Below, piece by piece: positions 31,017-42,831 of a DNA stretch of 64,000 nt; position 1 is the first letter of the stretch; each line of letters opens with the position of its first letter. The stretch is from Moesziomyces globuligerus (lineage: Eukaryota; Basidiomycota; Ustilaginomycetes; Ustilaginales; Ustilaginaceae): NCBI GenBank assembly GCA_030849465.1, contig JARVLF010000019.1, forward strand, positions 675,419 to 739,418, read 5' to 3'. A model generated the notes under the pieces. The model saw only the letters and a program-made list of their open reading frames with translations, searched no databases and was not told the origin of the DNA. Position numbers and translations under genes: made by a program.

Positions 31017-34000
31017 ATGCTCTTCCGATCAGGCCATCGAGCGGATTCCCAGCGCTCTGATAGCCTAGGATCCACAGTCCAAGATACGATCCACGAGGTC
31101 AAGCACCACGAACGATCCAACACATACGACACAGCCAACACCGAGGATAGCTGTATCGAAGATGCAAAAGAGTCCTCCAGCAGCAACACTTCACCTACTC
31201 TCCCAAGCTCACAAGATAGCGTCAAAGTCGAGATTGATTCGCAGTCCTCGGCCAGCTCTGACAATGGTCATGCGAAGGTCAAAATCTCCTTCTTTGACAT
31301 CTTTCGCTATGCTTCCAGACGTCAGCTTCTACTCAACCTCTTGGGTGTTTGCATGGCCGCAGCTGCCGGTGCTGCCCAGCCTATGATGAACATCTTCATT
31401 GGAAAGATCTCGACTGTCTTTCTCCAATACACATCTGCTGTCGCCTCTGGAGATCTTCATAGGCTAGAGGTAGCCAGAAGTGCAGTCTATGCTACCATCA
31501 ACTCGGATGCCCTGATTCTTCTCTACCTTGGCATTGGCATGTTCTTCGCAAGCATGATCTACATGGCTATCTTCTCCTACACCAGCGAGCGAATCGCCTC
31601 CAACATCAAGTACGCCTACCTCTCGGCTCTCTTTGGCAAGTCGATCGACTTCTTTGAAGGCTATGGTCAAGGTACTGTTGCTGCCAAGATCGGCTCCGAC
31701 GTCCACCTCATCCAAGTCGGTATCGGCGAGAAGCTGCCTATGGCCCTCATGTATCTCTCCACCTTTCTCTCCGCCGCTGCTGTCGCTTTCTCCTTCTCTT
31801 GGAGGCTCTCCCTCGTTCTACTCCCCATCGCTCCCTTGATCCTTCTATCTGGTGGTATCATGGGTGCTTTCACCAAGAAGAGCAAGCTCGTCGAGCTCGC
31901 CTGCGTTGCCAAGGCAGCTTCACGCGCCGAGGAAGCCTTCAACGCCATCAAGATTCTCAAAGCCTTCTCCAAGGAACGCGCATTCGGTCAAGATTACGAC
32001 ACTCTCACTGCTGATACCAAGCTGGCTGGTGCCAAGGCAGGCCGTGTTCAAGGTGTCGGCGTAGGTGCACTCTTGTTCATCATCTATTCGGGTTATGCTC
32101 TCGCCTTCTTCTACGGCGCAAAGCTCATTGCTCGTGGCGAGCTTCTGCCAGGTCGCATCGTCAGTGTGGTGTTTGCCAACTTCGCCGGGGCCTTCGCCAT
32201 TGCCAACCTCTTCAGCATGATCGAGCACTTCACCATGGCCACTGCTGCTGCTTCATCCATCCTAGGTACCATTCGACAGGATATTGAGGCCAAAGAGCCT
32301 TCCGAGCACGTTTCTAACAACGAAAAGGCCGACGCTGATCGACAGCTCAAGGAGGGCTACAATGCTGAGCTCAAGATGGACGACGTTGGATTCGCTTACC
32401 CGTCCAAGCCCGATAGGATGGTGCTCCAGAATCTGTCTCTCACGTTTGCTAATGGAGTCGCCACTGCCATCGTCGGCTTATCTGGCTCTGGAAAGAGTAC
32501 CATCTTTGCATTGCTTCAACGCTTCTACGAGCCTACACGCGGTGCCATCCGCCTCGATGGCACCGACGTTTGCGATTTGGACATCGACTGGCTGCGTGGC
32601 CAAATTGGTATTGTCGAGCAGCAGCCCACTCTTTTCGCCATGACGATCCGCGAGAACATCGAACTCGGTCTGCCTGACCGCCACACTCGGTCTAAAGAGG
32701 AGCTGCAAGCGCTAGTGGTGCAAGCCGCCAAGAAGGCCAATGCGCACGACTTCATCACTGCTCTCACCCACGGCTACGAGACCGAGGTCGGATCACAAGG
32801 TTTCCTTCTCTCTGGTGGTCAGAAGCAGCGAATTGCCATCGCGCGTGCTCTCATCAGGAATCCAAAGATCCTCTTGCTCGATGAAGCCACCAGTGCTCTC
32901 GACTCCAAGAGCGAGGCTGTGGTGCAGGCTGCCCTCGACGAGGCTGCCAAGGACCGCACTACCATCATCATCTCCCATAGGCTCAGCACTGTTCGCAACG
33001 CAGCTCACATTGTCGTACTTGGTCCTGAAGGCATCATCGAGCAGGGCAGTCATCAAGAGCTCAGCGTTCTGCCTGGAGGTGCGTTCGCTGCCATGGTACG
33101 CCATCAGGATCACGAACACCCGTCTGGAGTAGCAGTGCCGGCTGAAGCAGAGAGTGTGCCTCCTTCTCAGTGGCTCGCTTCTCCCGAGCCCAAGGACGGT
33201 GGGGTTGCCATCGCACAATCGCTTGACTTGACTCGAACAGCATCTCCGCTTGCTGATAGCCAAACTCACAAGCACTCTTCCACACACCCTAGAGCCTCCA
33301 GCACCCTGCACGCAACTGTTCGCGAGCTGATTCACTCCAATGACTCAAACGAGCTCGAGAAGGGTCAGTCATCAGCGCTTGCGTCAAGTGCGACTGACTC
33401 ACAGTCGAAAGGCAAGGGACTCAGGAGCCTCCTCCACCTTCTGCTCAAGGACAAGCAGACTGGCAAGCTCGGTGGCCTCTACATCCTTGGATCGCTCTGT
33501 GCCGCCATCATTGGTTCCGTCTATCCTATCTATGCCATTCTCTTCGGTACGGCTATGGAAGACTACGCACCTTGCAATGCCGCTGATGGACATCCTTGCC
33601 CAGAGCCAGCTCGCCACATCATGTTGCACAACAACCTCATCAGCTCCGGTTCTTTCTTCATCGTTGCTGTCGGCTGCGCTTTCATCAGCTTCTACCACGT
33701 TCGATCGCTCTACATTGCTGGTTCTCGCGTCACGCATCGATTGCGTGTCATGGTCTTCCAGAGTCTTCTCTGCCTCGATGCCAGCTTCTTTGATGATCCT
33801 TCCAACACGAGCAATGATTTGGCTAGCGGTCTTAGCGTCATCTCGCAAGGGGTCTACGGTGGTGTTGGTCCTACGCTGGGTTCGATCGTTCAGAGTCTAG
33901 CTACTGTAGTTGTGGGCTATACTGTTGCTATCGGCTTTGGTTGGCGTTTGGCGCTCGTAGTCATTGCTTCGACACCTCTGACCATCACAGCTGGCCTGCT

Positions 34001-35246
34001 TCGATTGCGGGTGCTCGCGCTGAAGGAGAACAAGACCAAGCAAGCGCACCAACACACGACGCAACAGGCGACGGAGTCGATCGGCGCCATTCGCACTGTC
34101 TCTGCTTTCAACCTCCAGCCGCAGACGCTGCAGGTTTATGAACAGAATTTGCAGCGCGCCTCGCTTTCGCTGTTGCCCACCATCTACTTCAGCAGCATCT
34201 TGTTCGGCCTGTCGCAGTGTGTGCAGCTGCTCGTCACTGCGCTTGCGTTCTGGTATGGAGGTAGGGAGCTTGCTGTTGGTCACATCACTTCCAAGGGCTT
34301 CTTCACGATCTTGATCTCGGTGGTTTACGGCAGTGTCCAGGCCGGCAACATCTTCAACTACAGCGCTGACTTTTCGAGTGCGCACTCTGCCGCTTGCAAG
34401 TCGCTGTCGATCATTCGGCAAGCTCAGGCTGTGGAGGATGCCAAGACAAGCGGCAAGAATGCTGCTTCGGAGGCCGAACTGGCTGTGTCGTCTGGAGCAA
34501 TCGCTCTTGAAGACGTCACTTTCAGGTATCCGCAGCGACCCACTTGCGTCGTTCTTGACCATCTCTCGCTCACCATCGAGGCAGGCACGTTCTGTGCCAT
34601 CGTCGGAAGCAGCGGCTCGGGCAAGTCGACTGTTCTTCAGCTCATCGAACGATTTTACACTCCCGAGGCTGGACGTGTGCTGCTTGACAACCAGTCCATC
34701 ATCGAAGGTGATCCTGCCAGGTTCCGTCAGTACATGTCGTACGTTCCCCAAGAGCCGACGCTGTTCGAAGGCACGATTGGGTGGAATATCGCTCTCGGAT
34801 CTACGACGGAGCGACCAGAGGACGTGCCCTTGGCCAAGATTCAGCACGCTGCCGAGCTCGCCCAGCTCGGTGACCTGATCGCCAGCCTTCCCGATGGACT
34901 GGACACCCAACTCACCGCCCGCGGAGTCCAAATGTCAGGCGGCCAAAAGCAACGTATCGCGATCGCACGCGCTATCATCCGCGACCCTCGCGTGCTTCTG
35001 TTGGACGAAGCCACATCAGCACTCGACCCTGCCAGCGAGCGAGCCGTGCAGGGAGCACTGGACAGCGTCAGCCAAGGAAGGACTACGATCGCTGTTGCTC
35101 ATCGGCTGTCGACCATCGCAAAGGCGGATAAGGTGATTGTTATGCAGGCTGGAAAGGTGGTGGAGGAGGGGTCGCCGAGGGAGTTGTTCAGAAGGGAGGG
35201 TGGACATTTTGCTACTATGGCTAGGTTGCAGGGTGTTTCCTTCTAG
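31017..35246 (+). CDS. atr1: ABC-B (MDR-type) full transporter, glycolipid exporter
   Basis: A 1409-residue full-size ABC transporter with the order TMD-NBD-TMD-NBD, the layout of P-glycoprotein-like exporters. Walker A motifs are GLSGSGKST (first half) and GSSGSGKST (second half). The signatures LSGGQKQRIAIARAL and MSGGQKQRIAIARAI and Walker B segments ILLLDEATSALD and VLLLDEATSALD are intact in both halves, so both sites look catalytically competent. The N-terminal 75 residues are polar and Ser/Asp-rich. The frame is open from 30951; I chose the second ATG (MLFRSGHRADSQ) because the first 22 codons look like leader. It shares a promoter region with fas2. The inferred role is secretion of the cellobiose lipid across the plasma membrane. 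Confidence 0.92.
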   Translation: MLFRSGHRADSQRSDSLGSTVQDTIHEVKHHERSNTYDTANTEDSCIEDAKESSSSNTSPTLPSSQDSVKVEIDSQSSASSDNGHAKVKISFFDIFRYASRRQLLLNLLGVCMAAAAGAAQPMMNIFIGKISTVFLQYTSAVASGDLHRLEVARSAVYATINSDALILLYLGIGMFFASMIYMAIFSYTSERIASNIKYAYLSALFGKSIDFFEGYGQGTVAAKIGSDVHLIQVGIGEKLPMALMYLSTFLSAAAVAFSFSWRLSLVLLPIAPLILLSGGIMGAFTKKSKLVELACVAKAASRAEEAFNAIKILKAFSKERAFGQDYDTLTADTKLAGAKAGRVQGVGVGALLFIIYSGYALAFFYGAKLIARGELLPGRIVSVVFANFAGAFAIANLFSMIEHFTMATAAASSILGTIRQDIEAKEPSEHVSNNEKADADRQLKEGYNAELKMDDVGFAYPSKPDRMVLQNLSLTFANGVATAIVGLSGSGKSTIFALLQRFYEPTRGAIRLDGTDVCDLDIDWLRGQIGIVEQQPTLFAMTIRENIELGLPDRHTRSKEELQALVVQAAKKANAHDFITALTHGYETEVGSQGFLLSGGQKQRIAIARALIRNPKILLLDEATSALDSKSEAVVQAALDEAAKDRTTIIISHRLSTVRNAAHIVVLGPEGIIEQGSHQELSVLPGGAFAAMVRHQDHEHPSGVAVPAEAESVPPSQWLASPEPKDGGVAIAQSLDLTRTASPLADSQTHKHSSTHPRASSTLHATVRELIHSNDSNELEKGQSSALASSATDSQSKGKGLRSLLHLLLKDKQTGKLGGLYILGSLCAAIIGSVYPIYAILFGTAMEDYAPCNAADGHPCPEPARHIMLHNNLISSGSFFIVAVGCAFISFYHVRSLYIAGSRVTHRLRVMVFQSLLCLDASFFDDPSNTSNDLASGLSVISQGVYGGVGPTLGSIVQSLATVVVGYTVAIGFGWRLALVVIASTPLTITAGLLRLRVLALKENKTKQAHQHTTQQATESIGAIRTVSAFNLQPQTLQVYEQNLQRASLSLLPTIYFSSILFGLSQCVQLLVTALAFWYGGRELAVGHITSKGFFTILISVVYGSVQAGNIFNYSADFSSAHSAACKSLSIIRQAQAVEDAKTSGKNAASEAELAVSSGAIALEDVTFRYPQRPTCVVLDHLSLTIEAGTFCAIVGSSGSGKSTVLQLIERFYTPEAGRVLLDNQSIIEGDPARFRQYMSYVPQEPTLFEGTIGWNIALGSTTERPEDVPLAKIQHAAELAQLGDLIASLPDGLDTQLTARGVQMSGGQKQRIAIARAIIRDPRVLLLDEATSALDPASERAVQGALDSVSQGRTTIAVAHRLSTIAKADKVIVMQAGKVVEEGSPRELFRREGGHFATMARLQGVSF

Positions 35247-35747
35247 CTCAGAGGAATTAGATGTACAGAGAATGATAGATTGTTGATCCTGAATTGATTT
35301 CCAGTCTTGTGATTCGTGCGTTGTGTGTTGGGTGTTATGAGGACAGGTGAGAAGGTCTAGCGCCAGCATTAGCTTGTCTTAAATCGACTGTGATTCAGCC
35401 GATGCTCGATTCCACAAAGGCTAGAACGGCTCATCGTGGTTCTCATTCTCGTCCAAATGTCCTTACTCAGACCATCCTCAGTCTGACTGGCGCTCTACCG
35501 TCTTTAACCTGCTTCGATCCAACATTCACCTTGTCACCCCCGAGGACCGAAGAGCAAGCGGATTAATTTGTCGCCTACGCTCTGCCCAGTTTGAGATTGT
35601 GCATCCTATCCATTCCCCAGACCGATTCGCTCGAGCTCAAGAGGACCTTCACAATCTGCTCGATCAGTCCCACGCTCGCTTTCACAACATACGCTCCACA
35701 AAGACCATATATACCATTGAAACACCAACACGTTTCGAAAGAGCCAT
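35247..35747. other. convergent 3' spacer between atr1 and uat1
   Basis: About 500 bp of 3' sequence between converging genes. Nothing else can be supported. Confidence 0.5.
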
Positions 35748-37280
35748 CTACAGAACAACCGCAAACTGTCTCAACACGTCATTCTGCAGCAATTTGTCCA
35801 TCTCGCCATCGCGCATGCCCACATACGCTACCAACCCCATCTCTTCCTCCTTGTCGCCCTGTTGGGGCTGATGAAGCAGTGCGCTCTCCCGATCGCCCCA
35901 CGCCCCAGGAGCAGGTAGGATGAAACACGTCCCATCGGCACTATCCAGGGTCAAACCGTTGAGTGTGACCGGAACCATGCCGATCACTGTAAAGCTGTAC
36001 GGCTTGCCTAGCTTTGATCCGAAATCGAGTCGCTCCCGTGCAGGAAGTCGAGCAACATTCGAGATGGTTATGTCGTTTCCAAACATTGAGGTGCACTTGG
36101 GTAGTCGACCAGGACCAAATTTCTCGTCGCAATAGTTGTGGTGCCGGATAATGGAGCTCATCTGGCCGGAAGTCAAGGTGAGGTATTGGGTGCGAATGAG
36201 CCATGCTAGATGGAATAGGGAGGAAGGGGTGGTGGAGACGAGGTTGGAGGTGAGGGGTAAAACGTGGCCTGGGTGGACGTTGCCTATGTATTTGCCGCGG
36301 GTGGTGGAGGAGGAAGAGAGGGGAGTGAGGAGGCGTCTACCATCCAAAGGAGTGTGCAGCTGGGTGGTAGTCTCGAGCTTGAGCGAGCGTGCGTCGGTAA
36401 TAGCTGCCCAGAGTAAAGCGTGGAGGGCGTCGTTGGTTCCGATCCAGTTTTCTTTGGAGGGAAGAGTGCGGTTGGTAGTGCTGTCGGTTCCGGCCTCGAG
36501 AGCCCATTGTTCGAGAGATCGCTTGAGCTTCTTGAGCGAAGCAGTGGTGAAGAGAAGCGAAGCATATCGGCAGCCCGATGGCATGCGGGTCATTTGAGGG
36601 GGTGAACCGCGTTCTGTGTACCACGTTTCGCTCGGGATGGGTTCCGGTTCGACCTGTTTGGCGTATGAAACCAAGTCGCGAGACCAGTCAAACTTGTTTG
36701 CCTCGGTCTCAGCGTCAGCTTGAGGTGAAGCGCCATCGAGGAAGGGAGCGACACTCTTAGCGAGCTCCTCCATGAGATCGACGTAGCCGCAAAAGTCGAC
36801 GAGCCAGTGGTGGGTGCTGGTGCTGATCGTGATGGAACCGCAGGAGAAGCGAGTCACCTTGGTGGCAAAGACAGATGCATCGTCGTCGACGATCATGACT
36901 GGCCGAGGGGCGAGAGCTGGATCAAACTTGCCGTTGAGGCCTTTCCAGCCGTCTCCGAGTGGATGATCGACCTCGACGACATCCAAGTCGGCGCCTTGAT
37001 CGTTGTACTGCAGGTACCATCGTTCGGTGTCTTGATCGTATCGGGTGCGAGCTGCTGCTCCGGGGAAGCGAGCGAGGAAGAGCTGCATACCTGCGGTGAA
37101 AGCTTGCTGAAGATCCTGAAGAGAAAGCTCTTTGAGAGAAGGCTGCTTGGATGAGAGGAAGAACCAGGTGCAGTGCATGCACATCCTTGGCATGGCCAGG
37201 TCTTGACCATCGAGAGGGACCTCCTCGGGCACTGCGGCCTGCGAAGGACGAGGTGAAGGCTTGATCCTCTGCGAAACCAT
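35748..37280 (-). CDS. uat1: BAHD-like acyltransferase
   Basis: A 510-residue, intronless member of the plant/fungal BAHD transferase family (PF02458 type), soluble, using acyl-CoA donors. The catalytic HxxxD is HWLVD with His158 and Asp162, about a third of the way in as usual. A DFGSKLGKP segment near residue 440 stands in for the structural DFGWG motif. It lies between the exporter and cyp1, in the position of an acyl/acetyltransferase of ustilagic acid assembly. Whether this enzyme adds the short acyl chain or the acetyl group cannot be told from sequence. The closely related flocculosin cluster has several such enzymes. Confidence 0.88.
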   Translation of the reverse strand: MVSQRIKPSPRPSQAAVPEEVPLDGQDLAMPRMCMHCTWFFLSSKQPSLKELSLQDLQQAFTAGMQLFLARFPGAAARTRYDQDTERWYLQYNDQGADLDVVEVDHPLGDGWKGLNGKFDPALAPRPVMIVDDDASVFATKVTRFSCGSITISTSTHHWLVDFCGYVDLMEELAKSVAPFLDGASPQADAETEANKFDWSRDLVSYAKQVEPEPIPSETWYTERGSPPQMTRMPSGCRYASLLFTTASLKKLKRSLEQWALEAGTDSTTNRTLPSKENWIGTNDALHALLWAAITDARSLKLETTTQLHTPLDGRRLLTPLSSSSTTRGKYIGNVHPGHVLPLTSNLVSTTPSSLFHLAWLIRTQYLTLTSGQMSSIIRHHNYCDEKFGPGRLPKCTSMFGNDITISNVARLPARERLDFGSKLGKPYSFTVIGMVPVTLNGLTLDSADGTCFILPAPGAWGDRESALLHQPQQGDKEEEMGLVAYVGMRDGEMDKLLQNDVLRQFAVVL

Positions 37281-37933
37281 CTTGACTGTTGGGGAGGATG
37301 TGTTCTGAGTGGGAGGTAGATGCTAGTCAACGTCTGGTCTGCTCGATACTTATAGTACTGAGCTGATCCCACGAGCATGCCAAGGAACCCGGCTGTGTCA
37401 CCGGTTCCGTATGACGGCTACGTGCGAGCGGCATGTCGACCGTGTGCCCATGTGACACTGACTTGTTGAGAAGCGACATGTGCCCTAGATCATGAGCACG
37501 AGGCGCTTTCAACAGCTGCTGTATGCGGTATGTGGTGGTTGCGGTTCAAGCAGATGAGCCGTATGCGCCGTCGTTGACATGCGCATGCGGCATGCTCGGA
37601 CTCCCAAAATCATTTTCCAAGCTTTTAGGCGGTCTAACACACTTTCAAAAAACGCGAGCTTCCTCTCCTGCCTCAAATCTCTCAGCGAGCGGCTTCCATT
37701 CCCGAGGCAATCCGCTTAAGCTCGTTTGTGCTTGTTGTACGATGGTGACCTCTATCATACGCAGTGGAGAAGCTTCTTGCAGCACGTAAGCAAGACTTTT
37801 TGCCAATCAATCGCTCATCGCACTGAACTTGAGTCTTGCAAGGTTGCGTTAAACATTGATTAAATTTCACAAAAAATGAAGACACCCAAAAACGACCCCA
37901 AAAAAATGACGTGCGTAAAAGTAACCAACAAGC
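37281..37933. promoter_or_regulatory. uat1 promoter region
   Basis: 650 bp between uat1 and the end of cyp1. It contains the palindrome ATGCGCAT (37579-37586) and an adjacent 10-of-11 match to the Rua1-type element on the minus strand (37559-37569), about 280-300 bp upstream of uat1. No gene is seen. Confidence 0.5.
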
Positions 37934-39733
37934 TCAGCTCGAAGCTTCCTTACGACCACGAATGGTAGCCCTTACCATCAACGGGCGCTTCATCGGGTGG
38001 GTAAGCGAGTTGAGGTAGTCAGGCACCTTGTCGAAGCCAGCCGACTTCTTGGGTCCAAGGTCGACCAGCTCTAGATCAAACTTGGCGAAAATGTGGTGGA
38101 TCAGCTGAACCACCTCGTAGCTCGCCAGTTTCTGACCCAGGCACAATCGAGGTCCACCGTTGAAAAAGTGCGCTTGGAACTGCGAGTACTTGACCGTCGA
38201 TCCTGTCTCTTCGTCCATCCACCGGCTCGGCTTGAACTCGCATGCGTCGTGGCCCCAGATGTCGGGGTTGCGTGCCATGGCCCAGTCAGAGTAGAGCATC
38301 AGATCTCCCTTTCGGACGCGAGGACCGCCATTGGGGAGCACGTCGTCTTGCAGTGCGCGGCGGATGTTCTTGGGGATGGAAGGATGGAGGCGAAGGGTCT
38401 CTTGGAAAGTGGTGAGCTTGGCAGTGTGCTGTTCAAAGACGTCGTAGTCGATTTCGAGGCCCGCTTGTTCGCCTTCTTCTTCGAGCGAGGCGTCGATTTC
38501 GCGTCGGATCGAGGCGTAGACGTCGGGCTTGGTGAGCATGTGCCACGACATCCAGGAGAGTGCTTCGGCTGTCGTGTCTCGGCCGGCGATCATGAGGTTG
38601 AGGATGGTGTCCTTGAGCTGCTGGTTGCTGAGTCGCTGGCCGTCGGAGGAGCGATAGGCCATGAAGAGGTCGAGGAGGTCCTTGCGCTTGCCTTCTGGCT
38701 TGGCTTTCTCGCCCATTGCCTCGGTCTCCTCTCGTCGCGCTTCGACAATGCTGGTGGTAAACTCTTCGACGATCTTTCGGGCAGCTCGCATCTTCTTGCC
38801 TGTCTCGTTGAATCGTTCGGCGATCTTCCACCAAGGCTGGACGAAGCGCATATCGAGCACCTTTTGCGCGTAGTTAAAAGCATCACCGAATGTGTCTGGC
38901 CTATCAGGCTCAGAAAGAGACTTGATATCCTGGGAGAAGGCAATCTTGACAAAGGAGCTGAGAGTAAACTTGAAGTAGAGCTCTTGCAGGTTGAATACCC
39001 GTCCCTCTTTAGCGTACGACTCGATGAGCTTCTCGACCAGCGCGCAGTCCTCTCGAATGGTTTGAGTGATGATTGCCTTGAAGGAGCTGACGGTAAAGAT
39101 TCGGGAGGCAACCTTGCGCTGCATCTTCCAACGCTCTCCGTCCGAGGTGAAGATACCGTCGCCGAGCACGTCGCGCATCTGATCGTGGAATTGCTCGCCC
39201 TTGACATAGTTGGCAAACTTGGTCTTTTGCACGTGCTCGATCCAGTCGGGTCGCGAGATGTCGATCAAACGGCCTAGACCTGGTAGAGTGTGGCTGTTGC
39301 CGTATCCGTACTTTTGCTGGGCGTAGACTTGGTAGCTGAGGGGGTCGCGGTTCTTGAGTGCCCACATGAGGTTGCCGATCAGAGGGAGACCTTTGGGTCC
39401 TTTAAGGTCGGAGCGCCTCTCGCATCCGATGGCGCAGTCCCAGTAGCGATATAGAAGAAGACCGAGGGCCAGTACAGTGCAGATAAGGCCGACGAGGAGA
39501 GGATGAGTGCGAAGCTGGACGATGTGATGCAAAAGAGGCTGGGTCTGCTTGAGAGATTCGGCTGCCGCACCGAGAGTCGATTCGAGATCCACTCGGCCAG
39601 CGCTGCCACTGCCGTTGAATTGAGATGGCGCAGCCTGCCATGTCTGGTTGTACGCAGCACCGTAGACGAGCTTGTCAGGAGTGTATCCTTGCGGACGTAG
39701 GTGCTGCAATGTGTAGAATGGCTTGGCCTCCAT
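37934..39733 (-). CDS. cyp1: cytochrome P450, likely fatty acid omega-hydroxylase
   Basis: A 599-residue intronless P450 resembling CYP52/CYP86-type fatty acid omega-hydroxylases. A hydrophobic anchor lies near residues 80-100 ([15 protein letters not shown]). The I-helix motif AGRDTTAEA, the K-helix ETLR and the heme loop [12 protein letters not shown] with Cys531 are intact, and the [11 protein letters not shown] segment is typical of this clan. The frame is open to 39916; I chose the ATG at 39733 ([10 protein letters not shown]) because the 61 extra codons are Arg/Pro-rich and lack any P450 feature. Published work shows Cyp1 performs terminal hydroxylation and is essential for ustilagic acid; the naming relative to cyp2 is inferred from family type. 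Confidence 0.87.
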   Translation of the reverse strand: MEAKPFYTLQHLRPQGYTPDKLVYGAAYNQTWQAAPSQFNGSGSAGRVDLESTLGAAAESLKQTQPLLHHIVQLRTHPLLVGLICTVLALGLLLYRYWDCAIGCERRSDLKGPKGLPLIGNLMWALKNRDPLSYQVYAQQKYGYGNSHTLPGLGRLIDISRPDWIEHVQKTKFANYVKGEQFHDQMRDVLGDGIFTSDGERWKMQRKVASRIFTVSSFKAIITQTIREDCALVEKLIESYAKEGRVFNLQELYFKFTLSSFVKIAFSQDIKSLSEPDRPDTFGDAFNYAQKVLDMRFVQPWWKIAERFNETGKKMRAARKIVEEFTTSIVEARREETEAMGEKAKPEGKRKDLLDLFMAYRSSDGQRLSNQQLKDTILNLMIAGRDTTAEALSWMSWHMLTKPDVYASIRREIDASLEEEGEQAGLEIDYDVFEQHTAKLTTFQETLRLHPSIPKNIRRALQDDVLPNGGPRVRKGDLMLYSDWAMARNPDIWGHDACEFKPSRWMDEETGSTVKYSQFQAHFFNGGPRLCLGQKLASYEVVQLIHHIFAKFDLELVDLGPKKSAGFDKVPDYLNSLTHPMKRPLMVRATIRGRKEASS

Positions 39734-40701
39734 TGTGGCTGCGAGTTGTTTGGCTGTGGGAAATCGAAGAGTGGGAGGAGGAACAGGACAAGACTCGGAT
39801 GAAACTCGAGAAGGGTCGTGGACAGGGTTTGGAAAAGGTCGTGCCTGTCTCGCAAAAGAGGTGTGTCTTTTTAAAGGACAGTCCCTACGTCGATCAGTCA
39901 CTAGTCTCCGACTCACTAACGCTACTGGCTAATCTCTCTGCTGTGGAACCTTCGCCATTGACAGGCAGACGAAAGAGCAGAGATGCAGTCTTGAAACTTC
40001 TTCCGTCGCATGGTATGAATGTGGGATGCGAAGGCGACAGCAAAGCACCTGCGCATACTGAGACGTATCATCATCATGGCTTTTGCTCAGTGTTGACGGA
40101 ATACATGCACAAATTGAAACAGCGCGTGTGCGCATAGCAACTGACATCAGGAGCTGTAGCTTTAGAGACGAGATCAGAAGACTTGTCTGACTGCCATCGT
40201 TGCTTGGAGGTAACTTCTGCAGGCTGCCGTGGTTTGCGTCTCCAAGGGATTCCGCGGGATGCAGTTCACTTACTGGACAGCAGGTGGGACCACAAGGCGC
40301 CCACGTGAATTGGTTCACTCAGGCTGACAGCGCAGGTGGCACCCTCGAGGTCACTTTTGACGGCTCAGCCGCTTTTCACCAGGCTTTCATTTCTCCGAGC
40401 TGTATCGACAAGGAACTTTCTGCAGTGTAATCTGCCGGACAGCGAGACGCACGAGAGCACTGACCGTAGAGCGCTTGAACAATGCATGTCTGCGATAGTG
40501 AAGCGAGCCAGAGCAAAGTTTGGTATGCTCATGCAGACTACGGCTCAAGAAGTTTGCTATGCAAACAGATTTGCTTGCGGTTCGTTCCTTCAGATAGCGT
40601 TGCATCTCCACGTTTGCTTCCATCACGCAGCTCTGGTCGTTGCTACCTCACACAGAAAAGGGATCTCCGAGGACAGTAATGAATTGAAAGATGAGCCACC
40701 G
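39734..40701. promoter_or_regulatory. cyp1 promoter region
   Basis: Almost 1 kb between cyp1 and the 3' end of the next gene. It holds one perfect Rua1-type site and a further 10-of-11 site (TGCGCATAGCA near 40119). No gene is seen. Confidence 0.5.
40050..40060 (+). promoter_or_regulatory. Rua1-type element upstream of cyp1
   Basis: TGCGCATACTG fits the recalled consensus at all positions. It lies about 320 bp upstream of the chosen cyp1 start. Confidence 0.6.
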
Positions 40702-42194
40702 CTATTGAGCAGCAAGGGGAGGAGCGGACGAAGGGAGCCTTTTAATATCGTCGATCCATGACGACCAAAATTTCTCAATTTGATCTCTGTCAAATCGTTC
40801 CGGATTCCAGGAAAGCGAGAGATTGAGCAAACCATTCAAAGTCCAAACGTGAATGCCCATGGAAGGGAGATTGTTCCTCGCTGCCACTTGATAGCTTTTG
40901 AGACCTGCAAAGCCTTCCAAGCGACCTAAACTCGAGAGAGTCGGAACACTGGTCTCCGGTCTGCAAGTTGCAGCGAGATGAGCCGAGGAGATAGAAGAAA
41001 GTGTCAGTCTACAGTCGCTCTAGCTGAAAGTCTGCACAAGCTCGGCTCTGATGAAGACTTACCGTACGGCCGTGAAGAGCTTGAGCAAAGTCTTGACGTA
41101 GTCGTCTTGCGCTTCAACATCAAAACGGCGAGCTAGAGCGAACGAGTCCGCGATCGCTGCTGCTGTCTCTTGTACCGATGCATCGGGCCCGATATGAACC
41201 GTGATCGGGGCAAAGACTGTGCTTGTAGCGCCTGACGCCTTGGTCGGATGGAGGAATGGCATCGCAGGCACTGTGAATGTGTGTGATCCGCCATTCCTGG
41301 CATCGGCATGGAGTATATCTAGCATGGCATGAAGGATCGTCGCTTTGAGCAGGGCCGAGATGGTGAGAGAGTTGGCTTTGCAGAATTTGACAAGCGCGTG
41401 GGTCTTGGCTGAGCTCAGGGTGCAGACCCTGCGCCACTCTGAAAACCCGGCCTTTGAGTCGATTGCGTCTTCTTTCGGGATGATCTTGAATCCGGTCGTG
41501 GACTGCAAAGACGAACGAGGTAACTATGTCAGTGATCGTGTTCCGCCATACTTGGTGCTATTCAGGGAAACGTAGTACTTACACCTCTCTTTGCTACTTC
41601 GAACATGTCTCTGAGTCCAAGAGCCTCTGAGTCTGCCGAGGACACCTCGCTCGTTCTTGGGTTGTTGAGCGACTGGGGCGAAGGTGGTGGTGTGAGTGGT
41701 TGACCAGATGAAATGGCTTCAATCAGCGCCTTGACGATCTTGAAGACACCGTGTGCGTCGCCTAGAGCGTGAGGGTTGGTCACTGCCAGCCTGGTCACGT
41801 TGCTTTGCGCGTCGTTCGGATCAAAGACAGTGAGGGACATCGTATCGAACTGACGGTGTTGAAGACAAAATTCGATCCTCTGTTGATCATTCTGAAGATG
41901 AGGTCCAGAGAAGACCTTTTCTTGCCCTCGAGTGTCGTGGTCCCAGATCCTGCCTTGGCCATTGTCATCCACGACACGTTGCTGCAGGACTGGGAGGGAG
42001 CTTGACAGGCTAGACCAAGCTGCCTTCCATGCTTGGAGGTCGAGATTCTGGCTGGGACGATCTACTTCGAAGAGCGAGACCATATCGAAAGCTCCTTGAT
42101 GTTCTGTGTGAGCGAAGTGCCAGAAGCGCTCGGTGCCCCAGAGCTCCCTTCCTATCGATGCTGGCTTGCTGTCTGATATGCTTCGAGTGGGCAT
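40702..42194 (-). CDS. uat2: spliced acyl/acetyltransferase of the CAT-like superfamily (uat2 candidate)
   Basis: Three exons give a 436-residue protein: 42194-41583, 41502-41063 and 40960-40702. Both introns start GTAAGT and end GCAG (82 and 102 bp), and the joined frame is open through to the stop. The catalytic motif NPHALGDAHG contains HxxxD (His142, Asp146), as in chloramphenicol acetyltransferase-like, condensation-type and alcohol acetyltransferases. The last exon carries a typical C-terminal strand-rich segment (GIHVWTLNGLLNLSLSW). It shares a divergent promoter region with the thioesterase-like gene. I assign uat2 because it is the second acyltransferase in the cluster; the symbol is tentative. 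Confidence 0.75.
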
Positions 42195-42831
42195 GGTGGT
42201 ACGGTCCTGAGTGCTGGTGGTCGAGAAGGTGATCGAGATGATCAAGTGAGTGAAGAGTGGTAAGATTGAAGGATAGGGTAGAATGAGAAGTTACGCGCAT
42301 GTGCCACTTTGAAAGCTCAAATTCGACCAAGCCTCGACCGCGGAATTAATGGGATCTCTTATAGCGACCTTAGCACCAATGCCAGACCTTTTCTCAAGTG
42401 ATTCCAAAGGCTCAGACAGAGAGATGAATAGCCAAGGATGCTCGTGTGATGATCCTTGTTCTTGTTGTTGGTTGAAGAGAAGACATGTGTCAAACTTGTC
42501 CGAGACGCACTGCTCGGCATGCGCATAGTCGGCTATGCAAAACGCGTTTTGACTGATTTTCAACCGCGAAAAATTTCCTACGCGCTTTTGCGAAGATCAG
42601 GAGTGCATACTGAAGAGGGTTGGGAATCACATGTCATCGCTGCTCTCGCTACCGCTATGCGCGAATCACTCGTAGACACCCCAATGCTTCGCGAGCTCTT
42701 GTGGTCTTGGCACTTTGGACAGGCCAAGGCTCGGCAGCCGAGTAAGGAAGAGATATATAGGGTCGGACTTTCAGGTCTTGGACTTATTCTTCCCCAGAAC
42801 AACCATCACCACCACCGGCACCACCACCAAC
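42195..42831. promoter_or_regulatory. divergent promoter region of uat2 and the thioesterase-like gene
   Basis: 640 bp between two divergent starts. It contains the palindrome ATGCGCAT at 42519-42526 but no perfect 11-mer (best match 9 of 11). A TATATAG sequence lies about 80 bp upstream of the plus-strand gene. Confidence 0.5.

Noticed and set aside
33897..34931. A 344-codon minus-strand frame opposite atr1
   Set aside because: Antisense to the second half of the ABC transporter, no recognisable domain.
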